From: Mycobacterium paraterrae
GTDB taxonomy: Bacteria > Actinomycetota > Actinomycetes > Mycobacteriales > Mycobacteriaceae
Direction of reading: 5' to 3'
NCBI RefSeq assembly: GCF_022430545.2
Contig: NZ_CP092488.2
Span: 4,650,001 to 4,714,000 of the forward strand
DNA: 64,000 nt
Position numbers and translations under genes: made by a program. Positions within the stretch are counted from its first letter, which is position 1. Every line of letters begins with the position of its first letter. Under the pieces are notes generated by a model, which saw only the letters and a list, made by a program, of their open reading frames with translations, did no database searches and was not told where the DNA came from. Below, in pieces: positions 11,008 through 19,193 of this stretch.

Positions 11008-11672
11008 ATGGCCGGACCGCCGACGCCCACGTCCTGACGGACCTGCTGGGTGGTGGATTGCCAGGACACCGCGGTCGGGAAGTTGCCCCACACGCTGTTG
11101 AAGATTCCGACGATCCGGGCCGGGCCCGGGCCGCCGGTGAGGTAGACCGGTCCGCCAGAGTCGCCCTGCTGGCTGACCGCCCCGTGCGCCATCGTGAACC
11201 AGCCGTTGTTGACGGCCTCGACGGTCCCGCAGCTCTCACCGGTGATCACACCGAAATGGCAGATGGGTTCGCCGGGGGTGACCACAAGCCCGGGGTCGGA
11301 CTGCAGCATGCGGCCCCCCGGCAAGACATTGTTCACCGTGACGTCGGGAGCGAGCACGATCGACTCGTAGTCCGAAATCTGCTGGTCGGCGTGAACGAAG
11401 GCGCCGTTGGGTGTGTTGTCGCGGAAGGTCGCGACGTTCCCGATGACTTTGTTCGCTCGGTCGAGCACCGGGCCGTCGCTGCGGCAATGCCCAGCGCTGA
11501 AGGCCACCCGCAGCCCTGGATCGACGTAGCCCAGCGTGCAGAGGTGGCTGCCCTGATGGATTTCCATTCCAGGGAAGACAAGCACCGGATCGGCATGGGC
11601 GTGCGCCGGGACGACTGCGGACGCCGCTGCCGCGATGACCATTGCGCCCAATGCGCGAGATACCGGACCCCC
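11004..11672 (-). CDS. Secreted trypsin-like serine protease (Rv1815-like)
   Basis: The frame is open from a TTG at 11729; a GTG at 11672 is the start chosen here, giving a compact signal peptide (hydrophobic [12 protein letters not shown] ending near AHA-DP). The mature S1-fold domain shows the triad as His in AGHC, Asp in SDYESI and Ser in GDSGGP. Two Cys pairs that could form disulfides are visible. It is probably exported and soluble in the envelope. It matches Rv1815 in synteny and type. Start uncertain by up to 19 codons. Confidence 0.82.
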   Translation of the reverse strand, partial: GGPVSRALGAMVIAAAASAVVPAHAHADPVLVFPGMEIHQGSHLCTLGYVDPGLRVAFSAGHCRSDGPVLDRANKVIGNVATFRDNTPNGAFVHADQQISDYESIVLAPDVTVNNVLPGGRMLQSDPGLVVTPGEPICHFGVITGESCGTVEAVNNGWFTMAHGAVSQQGDSGGPVYLTGGPGPARIVGIFNSVWGNFPTAVSWQSTTQQVRQDVGVGGPAI

Positions 11673-11780
11673 CACCCGCCGACTCCGATCCGTCGAGGCC
11701 GGCGCCCCACCGGCCGTCCGTGAGCTCAACTAATTTGATAGTAAGCGAGCCGATCGCGCGGGGCAGCACAAATGGAAACA

Positions 11781-11804
11781 CGCCGACCACGTACCTGGCC
11801 GGCG
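11781..11804 (-). terminator. Hairpin after the LysM-lectin gene, terminator-like
   Basis: Nine-base arms (one mismatch) CGCCGACCA and TGGCCGGCG flank a six-base loop, 17 bases beyond the LysM-lectin stop. On the minus strand the stem is followed by only a short T run (GTGTTT), so termination strength is uncertain. Confidence 0.4.
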
Positions 11805-11820
11805 CGCTTCCGTCTGAGGA

Positions 11821-12429
11821 TCACGGAATGGTCAGAACCTGTCCCGGATAAATCAGGTCGGGGTTCGAGATGCCGCTGGCGTCGGCGATGGTCTGATACT
11901 TGGAGCCGTCGCCATAGAACTGCTCGGCGATAGCCCACAACGTGTCGCCGGACTCGACGGTGTATGTCCGCGCGGCCGCGGGCTCGGGTTCCTCGCGAGC
12001 CGCTTCCTGGACGGCAGGCGCTTCGGTGGCCGCCGGAGTGGTGTCCGGCGCGGGGGCTTCTGGCGCGGCGGCCTCCGGCTCCGGTGGCGGCGGCGCGTCC
12101 GTCTCCGTCTTGGTCGACCATGCGGCGGCTTCGCCGGAGTACAGCACTAAGTTGCGGTCGTCCTGGAGGACGAGGCGCACGTCTTTCTTGCCCTTGGTGT
12201 CGGTGTGCCACACCGGCTTGTCGGCGGTGTACACAACGAAGTTGCCGTCGCTTTGAACCTCGGCGCGGACCACGTCTTCTCCGTTGGTACCCGACGCCCA
12301 GATCGCATGTCCGCGCGACGCTAGGACCAGGTTTCCGTCATCCTGCAACGTCAGGGTGTAGGCCCCGTTGCTCGAAGTGAGCGATTCACCTTTGACGAGT
12401 TTTTGCCCCTCGGTGAGAGTGTCTCCCAC
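11821..12429 (-). CDS. Bulb-type mannose lectin fused to LysM domain
   Basis: The 202-residue protein has two parts. Residues 1-105 form a beta-prism II lectin with three QxDxNxVxY-type sites: Q29/D31/N33/V35 with Ala in place of Tyr, and two intact sites at Q59-Y67 and Q89-Y97. After a Pro/Ala/Glu-rich linker (about 108-152) comes a LysM domain (about 154-202; TYTVESGDTLWAIAEQFYG start). The lectin should bind alpha-mannose or mannosylated envelope glycans and LysM should bind peptidoglycan. A LysM-linked mannose lectin has been described in M. smegmatis. No signal peptide is visible, which is odd for these ligands. Confidence 0.88.
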   Translation of the reverse strand: MGDTLTEGQKLVKGESLTSSNGAYTLTLQDDGNLVLASRGHAIWASGTNGEDVVRAEVQSDGNFVVYTADKPVWHTDTKGKKDVRLVLQDDRNLVLYSGEAAAWSTKTETDAPPPPEPEAAAPEAPAPDTTPAATEAPAVQEAAREEPEPAAARTYTVESGDTLWAIAEQFYGDGSKYQTIADASGISNPDLIYPGQVLTIP

Positions 12430-12546
12430 AGCAATTCCCTTCTCGTGGTCACGGCAGGCGGATACCGGCCTCGGCGTCGAACATACTGATCTTGGCTGAG
12501 CCGCGGTGGTCTTCGGCTCGCCGCAATAAAAACAGGGAATGAACGA

Positions 12547-13452
12547 CTAGCGCGACGCTGACAGCGAGCCCGAGGCTTCGGCCCTGACTTTCGATGACGG
12601 TTCCCAACCCGGGGGTCCGAACACGTAACCGATCCGGTCGCGTATCCGTGTCGCAGAACGGAAATCACGCGCGATAGCCAGGTATTCGTGAGTCTGCAAC
12701 GTCCAGACGTTGAACGTGTTCACCTGTTTGGTCAGGCCGTAGTGCGGACGGAAAGTCTCTTGCCGGAAGCTGCCGAACAACCGATCCCAGATGATGAATA
12801 TGCCGCCGTAGTTTTTGTCCAGGTAGTCGGCGTCCATGCCGTGGTGTACGCGATGATGCGACGGCGTGTTGAACACGAACTCAAATGGCGCCCACATCCT
12901 GCCGATCCGCTCGGTGTGCACCCAGAATTGATAGATCAGATTGAGCGAGAAACTACAGAAAACCACCCACGGCGGAATACCCAAGAGCGGCAAAGGAATC
13001 CACATGAGGATCTCGCCGCTGTTGTTCCACTTCTGCCGCAGCGCGGTGGCGAAATTGAAGTACTGACTGGAGTGGTGAGCCTGATGGGTCGCCCAGATCA
13101 CGCGGATCCGGTGTGCGCAACGGTGGTAGCAGTAGTAGAGCAGGTCGACACCGAGAATCGCGATCACCCAGGTGTACCACCGCGTTGCCGCCAGATGCCA
13201 GGGCGCGACGTAGGCGTAGATCGCCGCGTAGCCGAGGAGCGCGATGAACTTCCAGGCCGCCGTTGTCGCCACCGAGATCAGGCCCATCTGGATGCTGGCC
13301 CACGAGTCGGCGGTCAGATAAGCGCCCGAGCCCGGACGATCGGAGTGCACGTTCGCCGCCCGCTCGATGCGTTCGAGCTTGCGAGCCGCGGTCCACTCGA
13401 GGATCAACAGAGTGAGAAAGAACGGAATCGCGAACAACACCGGATCGCGCAT
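12547..13452 (-). CDS. erg3: Sterol desaturase/fatty-acid hydroxylase family membrane protein (Erg3-like, Rv1814-like)
   Basis: From the ATG at 13452 the product has 301 residues, close to the Rv1814 length as I remember it. A GTG at 13494 is an alternative start, and the open frame reaches 13617 into mgtC. Three histidine clusters that bind the di-iron centre are present: HRCAH (110-114), HQAHH (123-127) and HHRVHH (199-204), with a further His at 179. Four or so membrane helices surround them. The family hydroxylates or desaturates sterols and fatty acids; the bacterial substrate is unknown. Confidence 0.85.
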   Translation of the reverse strand: MRDPVLFAIPFFLTLLILEWTAARKLERIERAANVHSDRPGSGAYLTADSWASIQMGLISVATTAAWKFIALLGYAAIYAYVAPWHLAATRWYTWVIAILGVDLLYYCYHRCAHRIRVIWATHQAHHSSQYFNFATALRQKWNNSGEILMWIPLPLLGIPPWVVFCSFSLNLIYQFWVHTERIGRMWAPFEFVFNTPSHHRVHHGMDADYLDKNYGGIFIIWDRLFGSFRQETFRPHYGLTKQVNTFNVWTLQTHEYLAIARDFRSATRIRDRIGYVFGPPGWEPSSKVRAEASGSLSASR

Positions 13453-13531
13453 CTGCTCCGGCAGAACGGAGAGAAAGCCAGTAATCGCGCGCACGTCCCA
13501 CAGCCTACGACGCGCCTGATCTGTGCTGGGA

Positions 13532-14257
13532 CTAATGCACCCGCGGCATCGGGTCGTCTTCGTCGCCGGCGTACCAGTGGACGGCCTGCACACCCTCTTG
13601 GAGCGAGAGTTCGGCAACGAGTTGCTCCAACCGTGACGGCGCGTGGCCGTCGCTGAGCAGGTACGCGGTCAGGGCGACGGCGTCGTCACTCGTGCGACCG
13701 GTGTGGATTCCGCGCAGTATCAATTGATCGCCTCCGCCACCGGTGCGCTGCACGATCTGCGCCCGCGCGTACTTCTCCGATTTCGGCCGACAGATCAGCT
13801 GAAGTTGGTAAGGCTGGTCGTCCTCGTCTTCCTCGATCACGTTGTCACGATCGATCAGATGGCCCAGCGGACGACCTAGTAGGTGTATCGCGACTATCGT
13901 GCCCGTAGCAATCAGGGTGAACAGGTAGTGCCCGCTGGCAGCTAGCACGCCCACTGCCGCCGAGCACCACAACGTCGCGGCGGTGTTCAGTCCGCGAACG
14001 TTGTACCCCTCACGCAGAATCACGCCACCGCCGAGGAAGCCGACGCCGGAGACCACGTATGACGCCACCCGGGTAGGGCTGCTGTCGTTGGTCACCACCG
14101 CATACAGCACGAACAAGGTGGCGCCAGTCGCGACCAGGGCGTTGGTCCGCAGTCCGGCCCGTCGCGCCTGCCACTGCCGCTCGATTCCGATCAGGGCGCC
14201 ACAACCGAGGCCCATCCCCAGCCGCAGCGCGAATTCTGCGGCGCTGATCGTTTGCAT
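13532..14257 (-). CDS. mgtC: MgtC-family membrane protein (Rv1811-like)
   Basis: The frame is open from 14524, but the ATG at 14257 follows an AAAGGAG site and gives 241 residues beginning MQTISAAEFA. Residues 1-140 are the MgtC membrane domain with the GIERQW and GVGFLGGGVI signatures; the C-terminal 95 residues form the soluble MgtC2/ACT-like domain. MgtC supports growth in low Mg2+ and inside macrophages and acts on membrane energetics. It lies 56 bases after a PPE gene, and the pair sits behind an M-box riboswitch, so expression should rise when Mg2+ is scarce. Confidence 0.93.
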   Translation of the reverse strand: MQTISAAEFALRLGMGLGCGALIGIERQWQARRAGLRTNALVATGATLFVLYAVVTNDSSPTRVASYVVSGVGFLGGGVILREGYNVRGLNTAATLWCSAAVGVLAASGHYLFTLIATGTIVAIHLLGRPLGHLIDRDNVIEEDEDDQPYQLQLICRPKSEKYARAQIVQRTGGGGDQLILRGIHTGRTSDDAVALTAYLLSDGHAPSRLEQLVAELSLQEGVQAVHWYAGDEDDPMPRVH

Positions 14258-14313
14258 GGCACGAATCTCCTTTTCCCGGGCCGGCGCGGCCCTCACCAGT
14301 GTGGACGATGTTG

Positions 14314-15546
14314 TTATCCGACCGCGGCCCACGACGGGACCATTGGCGGGCGGATGAGAAAGCGGTTGTCCGCGATCCCGGCGCTCGCCCCTGCTCGGGC
14401 CCCCACCGCGGCGCCCGTCGGGGCGACTCCTGGAACACCGGCCATTTCCGGAGGCGTCGCCAGCGACGTACCGCCCGGCGCCGGTGTGAGCGCCGCTGCC
14501 ACCGGCGGTGCGGTGCCCGCCCAACTCGGCGGCACCGACAACGAACCGACGGACGCGGCCTGACCCAGGCCTGCCGACATCGAGGAGCTGGCCGCACCCA
14601 ATCCGGCAAGACCTGAAATCCCCTGCGCGCCAGAGCCGATGCCGGCCGCGGCGCTAACTGGCGATAGTCCGCTTAGACCTCCGGTTGCCGGCGTCGGGCC
14701 GAGTCCCAGGAAAGCTTGCACCGCCTGCAGTGGGTTGATGGCACCGGTCGAGGTCAACGTGTTCCACACGTTAGCGTTCGGGCCCCACGCGCTCCAGAAG
14801 CTGTCGAGCTGTGAGTTACCGGATGAACCGCCGGTCAGCAGGCCCCCGAGCGCAGAAAGCGTCGAGGTTTGCGACGACGCGGACGACGCCGGTGCGGCCA
14901 TTCCCTGCAGCGTGCCCGGTAGTGCGGACGTCAACTCCGACAGCGCTGCCTGCGTGCTGGACCCGGCGACCTGGCTGGTCGCGGCGGCCTGTCCGGCGAG
15001 CGCTCCGGCCGTCGTGGTTTGCGGCGCGGTGGCGAATGTCGGGACCTTGGCCGCTACTGCTGACTGCGCGGCGTAGCCGTACATCGCCGCGGCGTCCTGC
15101 GCCCACATCTGGGCGTAATGGGCCTCGGTGGCCGCGATCGCCGGTCCATTCTGGCCGAGCAGATTCGTTGCGATCAACGCGGCCAATTGGCTTCGGTTGG
15201 CGGCGATGACCAGAGGCGGCACGGTCAGCCCGTAGGCGGACTCGTAGGCGGCTGCCGCGGCCCGCGCCTGGCCGGCGGTCTGCTCGGCCTGGGCGGCTGT
15301 GGTGTTCATCCACGACGTGTATTGCGCTGCGGCGGAAGCCATCGCCGTCGAGGCCGGACCCTGCCAGCTGTCACCGGTCAAGTTCGACACGATGACGTCG
15401 TAATCGGCTGCGTGCGAACGCAATTCGGATGCCAACGCGGCCCAAGCGTTTGCGGCCGAGATCATCGGCGCCGATCCCGGACCGGCGTACATTTTGGCGG
15501 AGTTGACTTCGGGCGGGAATGCGCCGAAGTCGAAGGGTGCATTCAT
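14314..15546 (-). CDS. PPE-SVP family protein, first gene of the Mg2+-controlled PPE-mgtC unit
   Basis: The 410-residue product has a PPE domain (about 1-180: FPPE motif near 10-13, SWQGPAS WxG element near 59-65, [13 protein letters not shown] near 147-159). A Gly/Ala/Ser-rich middle and the GSLSVPPSW (SVP) element near residue 340 follow. Its end (RFLIRPPMVPSW) resembles PPE31/32 of M. tuberculosis as I recall. It probably needs a PE partner and ESX-5 for export, but no PE gene is adjacent. The ATG follows a GAGAGGAG site. Confidence 0.9.
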   Translation of the reverse strand: MNAPFDFGAFPPEVNSAKMYAGPGSAPMISAANAWAALASELRSHAADYDVIVSNLTGDSWQGPASTAMASAAAQYTSWMNTTAAQAEQTAGQARAAAAAYESAYGLTVPPLVIAANRSQLAALIATNLLGQNGPAIAATEAHYAQMWAQDAAAMYGYAAQSAVAAKVPTFATAPQTTTAGALAGQAAATSQVAGSSTQAALSELTSALPGTLQGMAAPASSASSQTSTLSALGGLLTGGSSGNSQLDSFWSAWGPNANVWNTLTSTGAINPLQAVQAFLGLGPTPATGGLSGLSPVSAAAGIGSGAQGISGLAGLGAASSSMSAGLGQAASVGSLSVPPSWAGTAPPVAAALTPAPGGTSLATPPEMAGVPGVAPTGAAVGARAGASAGIADNRFLIRPPMVPSWAAVG

Positions 15547-15602
15547 CGTGGCACTCCTCTCGGATCGCTGACGCCGCGCCGGTGCCGAGGCATGACAGCC
15601 CG

Positions 15603-15630
15603 ACGCGCGCGTGAAAAGGCAAGCGCGCGT
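15603..15630 (-). promoter_or_regulatory. 8-bp perfect hairpin between leader ORF and PPE gene
   Basis: ACGCGCGC and GCGCGCGT arms are perfectly complementary around a 12-base loop. It lies 27 bases after the leader ORF stop and 57 bases before the PPE start. No T run follows, so a simple intrinsic terminator is unlikely; it may be an attenuation or pausing element of the M-box leader. Confidence 0.45.
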
Positions 15631-15656
15631 GACGGACTGAAGCGGTCGCGGCCGAT

Positions 15657-15737
15657 TCAGGGGATGATGTGAGCGCCGGGGCCGGATCCAGACGAAACGG
15701 TCACCGGTCTCGGATAAGGACTCTCACTCGGACTCAT
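15657..15737 (-). CDS. Short Pro-containing leader ORF (26 aa) between M-box and PPE gene
   Basis: An ATG at 15737 preceded by a very strong site (GAGGAGGTGAGG) opens a 26-codon frame. Six prolines are visible, three of them among residues 7-11 and before (P3, P7, P9, P11, P20, P26). It ends at a TGA 111 bases before the PPE start. It is too short to have been called by a usual ORF cut-off. Its ribosome site contains the 10-mer AGGTGAGGCG, also present in the riboswitch aptamer at 15979-15988. Short Pro-rich leader peptides control mgtC in Salmonella, so a regulatory role is plausible. Inference; no protein evidence. Confidence 0.55.
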   Translation of the reverse strand: MSPSESPYPRPVTVSSGSGPGAHIIP

Positions 15738-15826
15738 CTCGCCTCACCTCCTCGCGGCCAGGGCACTCGGGGGTGCCGACTCGGTGCACACGGGACGGGG
15801 CGGACCCAGCAGATGAGCCGGCCGCC

Positions 15827-15998
15827 GCACCCCTCTCGACAGAGCTTCGGCACTGCGCGGCGTATCCCGAGCCATTTAGGCCTGGAAGCCACTTGGGCTC
15901 AACCCTTAAGCCGGGAAGAGCTGTCCTGACCCTGGGTGTCTTTCGACATTTGAGGTCAGTGGCCTGTATCCGCGCAGACGCCTCACCTAGCGAGGTGC
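15827..15998 (-). ncRNA. M-box (ykoK leader) Mg2+ riboswitch aptamer
   Basis: Read on the minus strand, the segment shows the M-box hallmarks in order. These are CTAGGTGAGGCGTC, GGATACAGGCCACTG, AAATGTCGAAAGACACCCAGGG, GTCAGGACAG, CTTAAGG, AAGTGG, and a final GCAGTGCCGAAGCTCT. The closing helix P1 can pair GCACCTC (15992-15998) with GAGGGGTGC (15827-15835). M-box RNAs fold in high Mg2+ and switch off downstream genes. Here those genes are a short ORF, a PPE gene and mgtC, which fits Mg2+ homeostasis. M. tuberculosis has an equivalent M-box before PE20. A weak -35-like TTGACT lies at 16033-16038. Confidence 0.9.
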
Positions 15999-16183
15999 TT
16001 GCTCGGGTCATGGTTCCACCCGGACCGAAGGGAGTCAACTCGTCGCGCAGGCGGATCCGAAAGTGCGGCGAGCCGAAATCGTCCCATCGAGATCGACGAC
16101 ACCAGGTCCAGTGAGCTGCCTAGGCGTCAAAAGCGTTGCGTAACAGCCTTACTCCGCGGCGGCAGCCGGAGGTCCCGGGGGGG

Positions 16184-18016
16184 TCAGTCGCTCTTCTTCT
16201 CGGCCACGGCGGCACTGAGCCCCTCGTTGAGGTCTTCGCGGGTCAATTCCTTGAACCGGCGCAACTGGTCGTCGCTGAACTCGTCGACGTCGCTGGCCAG
16301 CACCGCGTCGAGATCTTCGTCGTCGAGGCGGAAGCTACGGTGATCGCGGGCCTTCTCGACCACGTTGCGCACGAATCCGGCGTTGCCCAGGGTGTCGATG
16401 CCGCGAATCAGGTCCCCGTCGGGCGAGATGGTCTCGTCGTCGTAAAACCTTGTGTAGGACGGCAGCAGACTCTCGGCGGCGTCGTCGGTGATGATGTCTT
16501 CGTTTTCCCGGCCCATCAGCTGGGTCAGCGCGACGAGTTCCTTGGGGTTGTAGCTGAAAAACTCGATGACAGTGGAGAATCGGCGTCGCAGACCCTGGTT
16601 GACCTCGAGCATCTTGTCCATCGCCTTGGCATACCCGGCGCCGAAGACCACCAACTCGTCGCGGTGGTTCTCCATGTAGAGCAGCAAGGTGTTGATGATC
16701 GCGTTTCCGTACGCGTCCCCGGTGGAGTAACCGCTTTCGTGCAGGTTGTGCATCTCGTCGAAGAAGACGGCGCCGCCGCGCGCCTCCTCGAGCATCTCCT
16801 CGGTGTTCTTCTCGGCATCGGCCATGTAGCGACCGAGCAATTTGGCACGGCTGGTTTCGACTACCAAAGGCTTGCGCAGCACGGTCAGGCCGCACAGTTG
16901 CTTCGAAAACGCCCGTGCCACAGATGTTTTACCGGTTCCAGGAGGTCCCAATAAGAGGGTGTGGCGCGAGGTGACGGGCACCGGAAGGCCCATTTTCGCG
17001 CGCGCCAGGTTCACCTTGGTGGTGGATTTGATCAGCTTGATTTCCCGCTTGGCCGCTTCCATGCCGAGCATCGAATTCAGCTCGGCATCGCCTTCTTCCA
17101 GGTATTTCTTCGCCATCTCGGCGTGCCGGGCGGCCTCGGCCTGCTCGCGGGTCGGCGCGCTGTCGGCGTCCCACGGATCCGTGCGCGCCTCAATGGTTTC
17201 CGGGTCGGTCAGCACCAGGCGGTAGCTGGGATTTTCCAGCGCTTCACGGGCCGGGGTGAACTTCGCATCGCGCGAGTACACCCGGCGCAGGCTCTCGATC
17301 GCCTCTTCTTCGCGGCCCAGGTGACGCAAGCACATCCCCTGGGTGTACAGCGCGACGTTGGCTGCGGCAGGCACCCGGTCGCCCTCGATCGCCTCCTGCG
17401 CGCGGCGAGTCGCCTCCTCGAACACTCCCAACGACGCCAGCGCGGTGGTCGCCATTGCAGCCCCGGCGGCTTTCAACTCGGGGTGACGCCAGCCGGCTCC
17501 CGGCGGGAACTGCGACAGCACATCAGGCCAACGACCCGTGCGAAAGTAGAGCAGCCCGCGGACATACTTGACCAATTCTTCGTCAGAGGCGTGCCGCGGG
17601 GTGATCGAGTCGAGCAGCTCGGCCGCTTCGGCGTACCGTTTCGCTTCCGTGAGCGCCGCGGCGTAGCCCGCAGCCAGCGACTCCACGCTGGTCACCGCCA
17701 GCTTCAGGAACATCCCGTCGGAAACTTCGGGACGGAACTCCAGCTCAGTGAGGCCGAGGCGGCGCATCTCCCAGCCGAACGTCCGGACGGAACTCCATGC
17801 GCCGGTGAGCACCTCGATGCTCTGGTCACCCGCCAACAGCCGGGCCAGCCACGCGTCGCACATCTCCGGGTCGAGACTGGTGGCCGTGGTGAACATGCGC
17901 AGGGCCACCTGCGGATTGTGGCTGGGCTGAAGCCCATTGACCGAAATGCCGGAAGCGAGGAGACCCGCGACCATCGCATTGCGCGAGTCCGGCGCGCTGG
18001 TTTGCGGACGCGTCAT
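16184..18016 (-). CDS. eccA5: ESX-5 AAA+ ATPase EccA5
   Basis: The 610-residue product has an N-terminal TPR-like helical region (about 1-300) and a CbbX-type AAA+ ATPase domain. Walker A is GPPGTGKT (about 356-363) and Walker B is VFFDE (about 417-421), with sensor and arginine-finger regions beyond. EccA5 is the cytosolic ATPase of ESX-5 and is thought to recycle EspG5 from PE-PPE substrates. The length equals that of M. tuberculosis EccA5. It is the last gene of the ESX-5 run, 16 bases after eccE5. Confidence 0.96.
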   Translation of the reverse strand: MTRPQTSAPDSRNAMVAGLLASGISVNGLQPSHNPQVALRMFTTATSLDPEMCDAWLARLLAGDQSIEVLTGAWSSVRTFGWEMRRLGLTELEFRPEVSDGMFLKLAVTSVESLAAGYAAALTEAKRYAEAAELLDSITPRHASDEELVKYVRGLLYFRTGRWPDVLSQFPPGAGWRHPELKAAGAAMATTALASLGVFEEATRRAQEAIEGDRVPAAANVALYTQGMCLRHLGREEEAIESLRRVYSRDAKFTPAREALENPSYRLVLTDPETIEARTDPWDADSAPTREQAEAARHAEMAKKYLEEGDAELNSMLGMEAAKREIKLIKSTTKVNLARAKMGLPVPVTSRHTLLLGPPGTGKTSVARAFSKQLCGLTVLRKPLVVETSRAKLLGRYMADAEKNTEEMLEEARGGAVFFDEMHNLHESGYSTGDAYGNAIINTLLLYMENHRDELVVFGAGYAKAMDKMLEVNQGLRRRFSTVIEFFSYNPKELVALTQLMGRENEDIITDDAAESLLPSYTRFYDDETISPDGDLIRGIDTLGNAGFVRNVVEKARDHRSFRLDDEDLDAVLASDVDEFSDDQLRRFKELTREDLNEGLSAAVAEKKSD

Positions 18017-18032
18017 CCTGCCATCGTAAGGG

Positions 18033-19193
18033 TTAGGCGCCGTTCTCCGGCGCCCCCGCGGTCGCTCCCACCGGCACCAGGATGTCCTCGCTACGGGTCA
18101 ACGTGCGGCTCGGCATGGGCAACGGGCGACGGGCGGTTGGCGCCGGGAGGCTCGCGGCGACCGCGCCCAGTTGGCGTCCGGTCAGCCGGTTCAAACCGCT
18201 GAAGGCCTCTTTCCGGAGTCGCTGGTGGCTGTGGTAGCGCACCCACACCGACACGTCGGCCTCTTGGCCTTCCGCGATGATGCGGATCGTCATGACGGTG
18301 ACGTCGGCGTCGGTCAGCCAGAGCTCCTCGAGCGTCTCGCTGGTGATGTCACCGGGCGACACCCAGAAGCTGGTCACGAAGCCGTCCGGAGTCTTCAGGT
18401 AGCGCCAGAACGGGCGGACGTGAGCCGGCTGCAGCCCGGCGAGCACGGCACCGTCGACCTCAGCGATTTCGTCGGCGGTCAGCGGCCGGGCGGCGCAGCT
18501 GCGCCCGTCCAAGTCATGCGCCAGCCGTTCGGCGGCGGCGGCGAGGGTGCAGGCCACCGAGTCACGCGCGGCAACGGCATTCACGTTGTGCTGCGGGTCC
18601 ATCCGCAAAACCAGCCAGGTGTTGCGCTCTTCGATCGGGCGTCGACCGCCGCCGAAGTCGTCGGCGACCGCGGACTTGACGTCCTTGCTGCCCTGACGCG
18701 TGCCGACCGACACGATATCGACGCTGTCCAACCGAACATCAAACTGCCGCAACGAGGTAACGACCGCTTCCAGCGGGATGCTTGCTGACGACCCTTCACG
18801 ATGGCGGTGCCGGCCGGCCTCGCCCGCCCCGTCCACCGAGATCACCGCGATCAGCTGGCCCTCGTGCTCACGGATTCCGACCGTTTCGCGGCTGAACTGA
18901 CGACGATGGTCGACGGCCGGGGTGCAGCCAACCGTCAGCGCCTCTGGGTCGGCATACCAGTTGCGGATGCGCGCAATCGGCGCCGACGACACCGGCACTC
19001 CCCCGTTGGTCAGCAAGGCAGCGACGGTCAGGATTACCGCCAGGCCGACACCGATCCAGAAGCAGAGGTTGCGGCCGGCCTGCCACGAGTCAGGCAACCG
19101 GCTCGTAACCACCAGCAGCGCAACGTCAATCAGGAACACCGTGGTGACCCGCTCCCACGTCAGCGACAAGCCGTACTCGCGCTGTGCCTTCAT
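18033..19193 (-). CDS. eccE5: ESX-5 membrane component EccE5
   Basis: The ATG at 19193 overlaps the mycP5 stop (ATGA), giving 386 residues that start MKAQREYGLSLTW. The ORF continues upstream to 19289 only inside mycP5. Two membrane helices near residues 15-70 are followed by a long cytosolic domain typical of EccE. EccE sits at the periphery of the hexameric ESX membrane complex together with EccB, EccC and EccD. Order mycP5-eccE5-eccA5 matches M. tuberculosis Rv1796-Rv1798. Confidence 0.93.
   Translation of the reverse strand: MKAQREYGLSLTWERVTTVFLIDVALLVVTSRLPDSWQAGRNLCFWIGVGLAVILTVAALLTNGGVPVSSAPIARIRNWYADPEALTVGCTPAVDHRRQFSRETVGIREHEGQLIAVISVDGAGEAGRHRHREGSSASIPLEAVVTSLRQFDVRLDSVDIVSVGTRQGSKDVKSAVADDFGGGRRPIEERNTWLVLRMDPQHNVNAVAARDSVACTLAAAAERLAHDLDGRSCAARPLTADEIAEVDGAVLAGLQPAHVRPFWRYLKTPDGFVTSFWVSPGDITSETLEELWLTDADVTVMTIRIIAEGQEADVSVWVRYHSHQRLRKEAFSGLNRLTGRQLGAVAASLPAPTARRPLPMPSRTLTRSEDILVPVGATAGAPENGA

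Noticed and set aside
13453..13617. 55-residue N-terminal extension of the Erg3-like protein
   Set aside because: It overlaps mgtC and reads as Arg/Cys-rich junk; the ATG at 13452 matches the family length.
15724..16038. 104-residue frame over the riboswitch
   Set aside because: It lies on the conserved M-box RNA, has no ribosome site and no protein pattern; the RNA explains the sequence.
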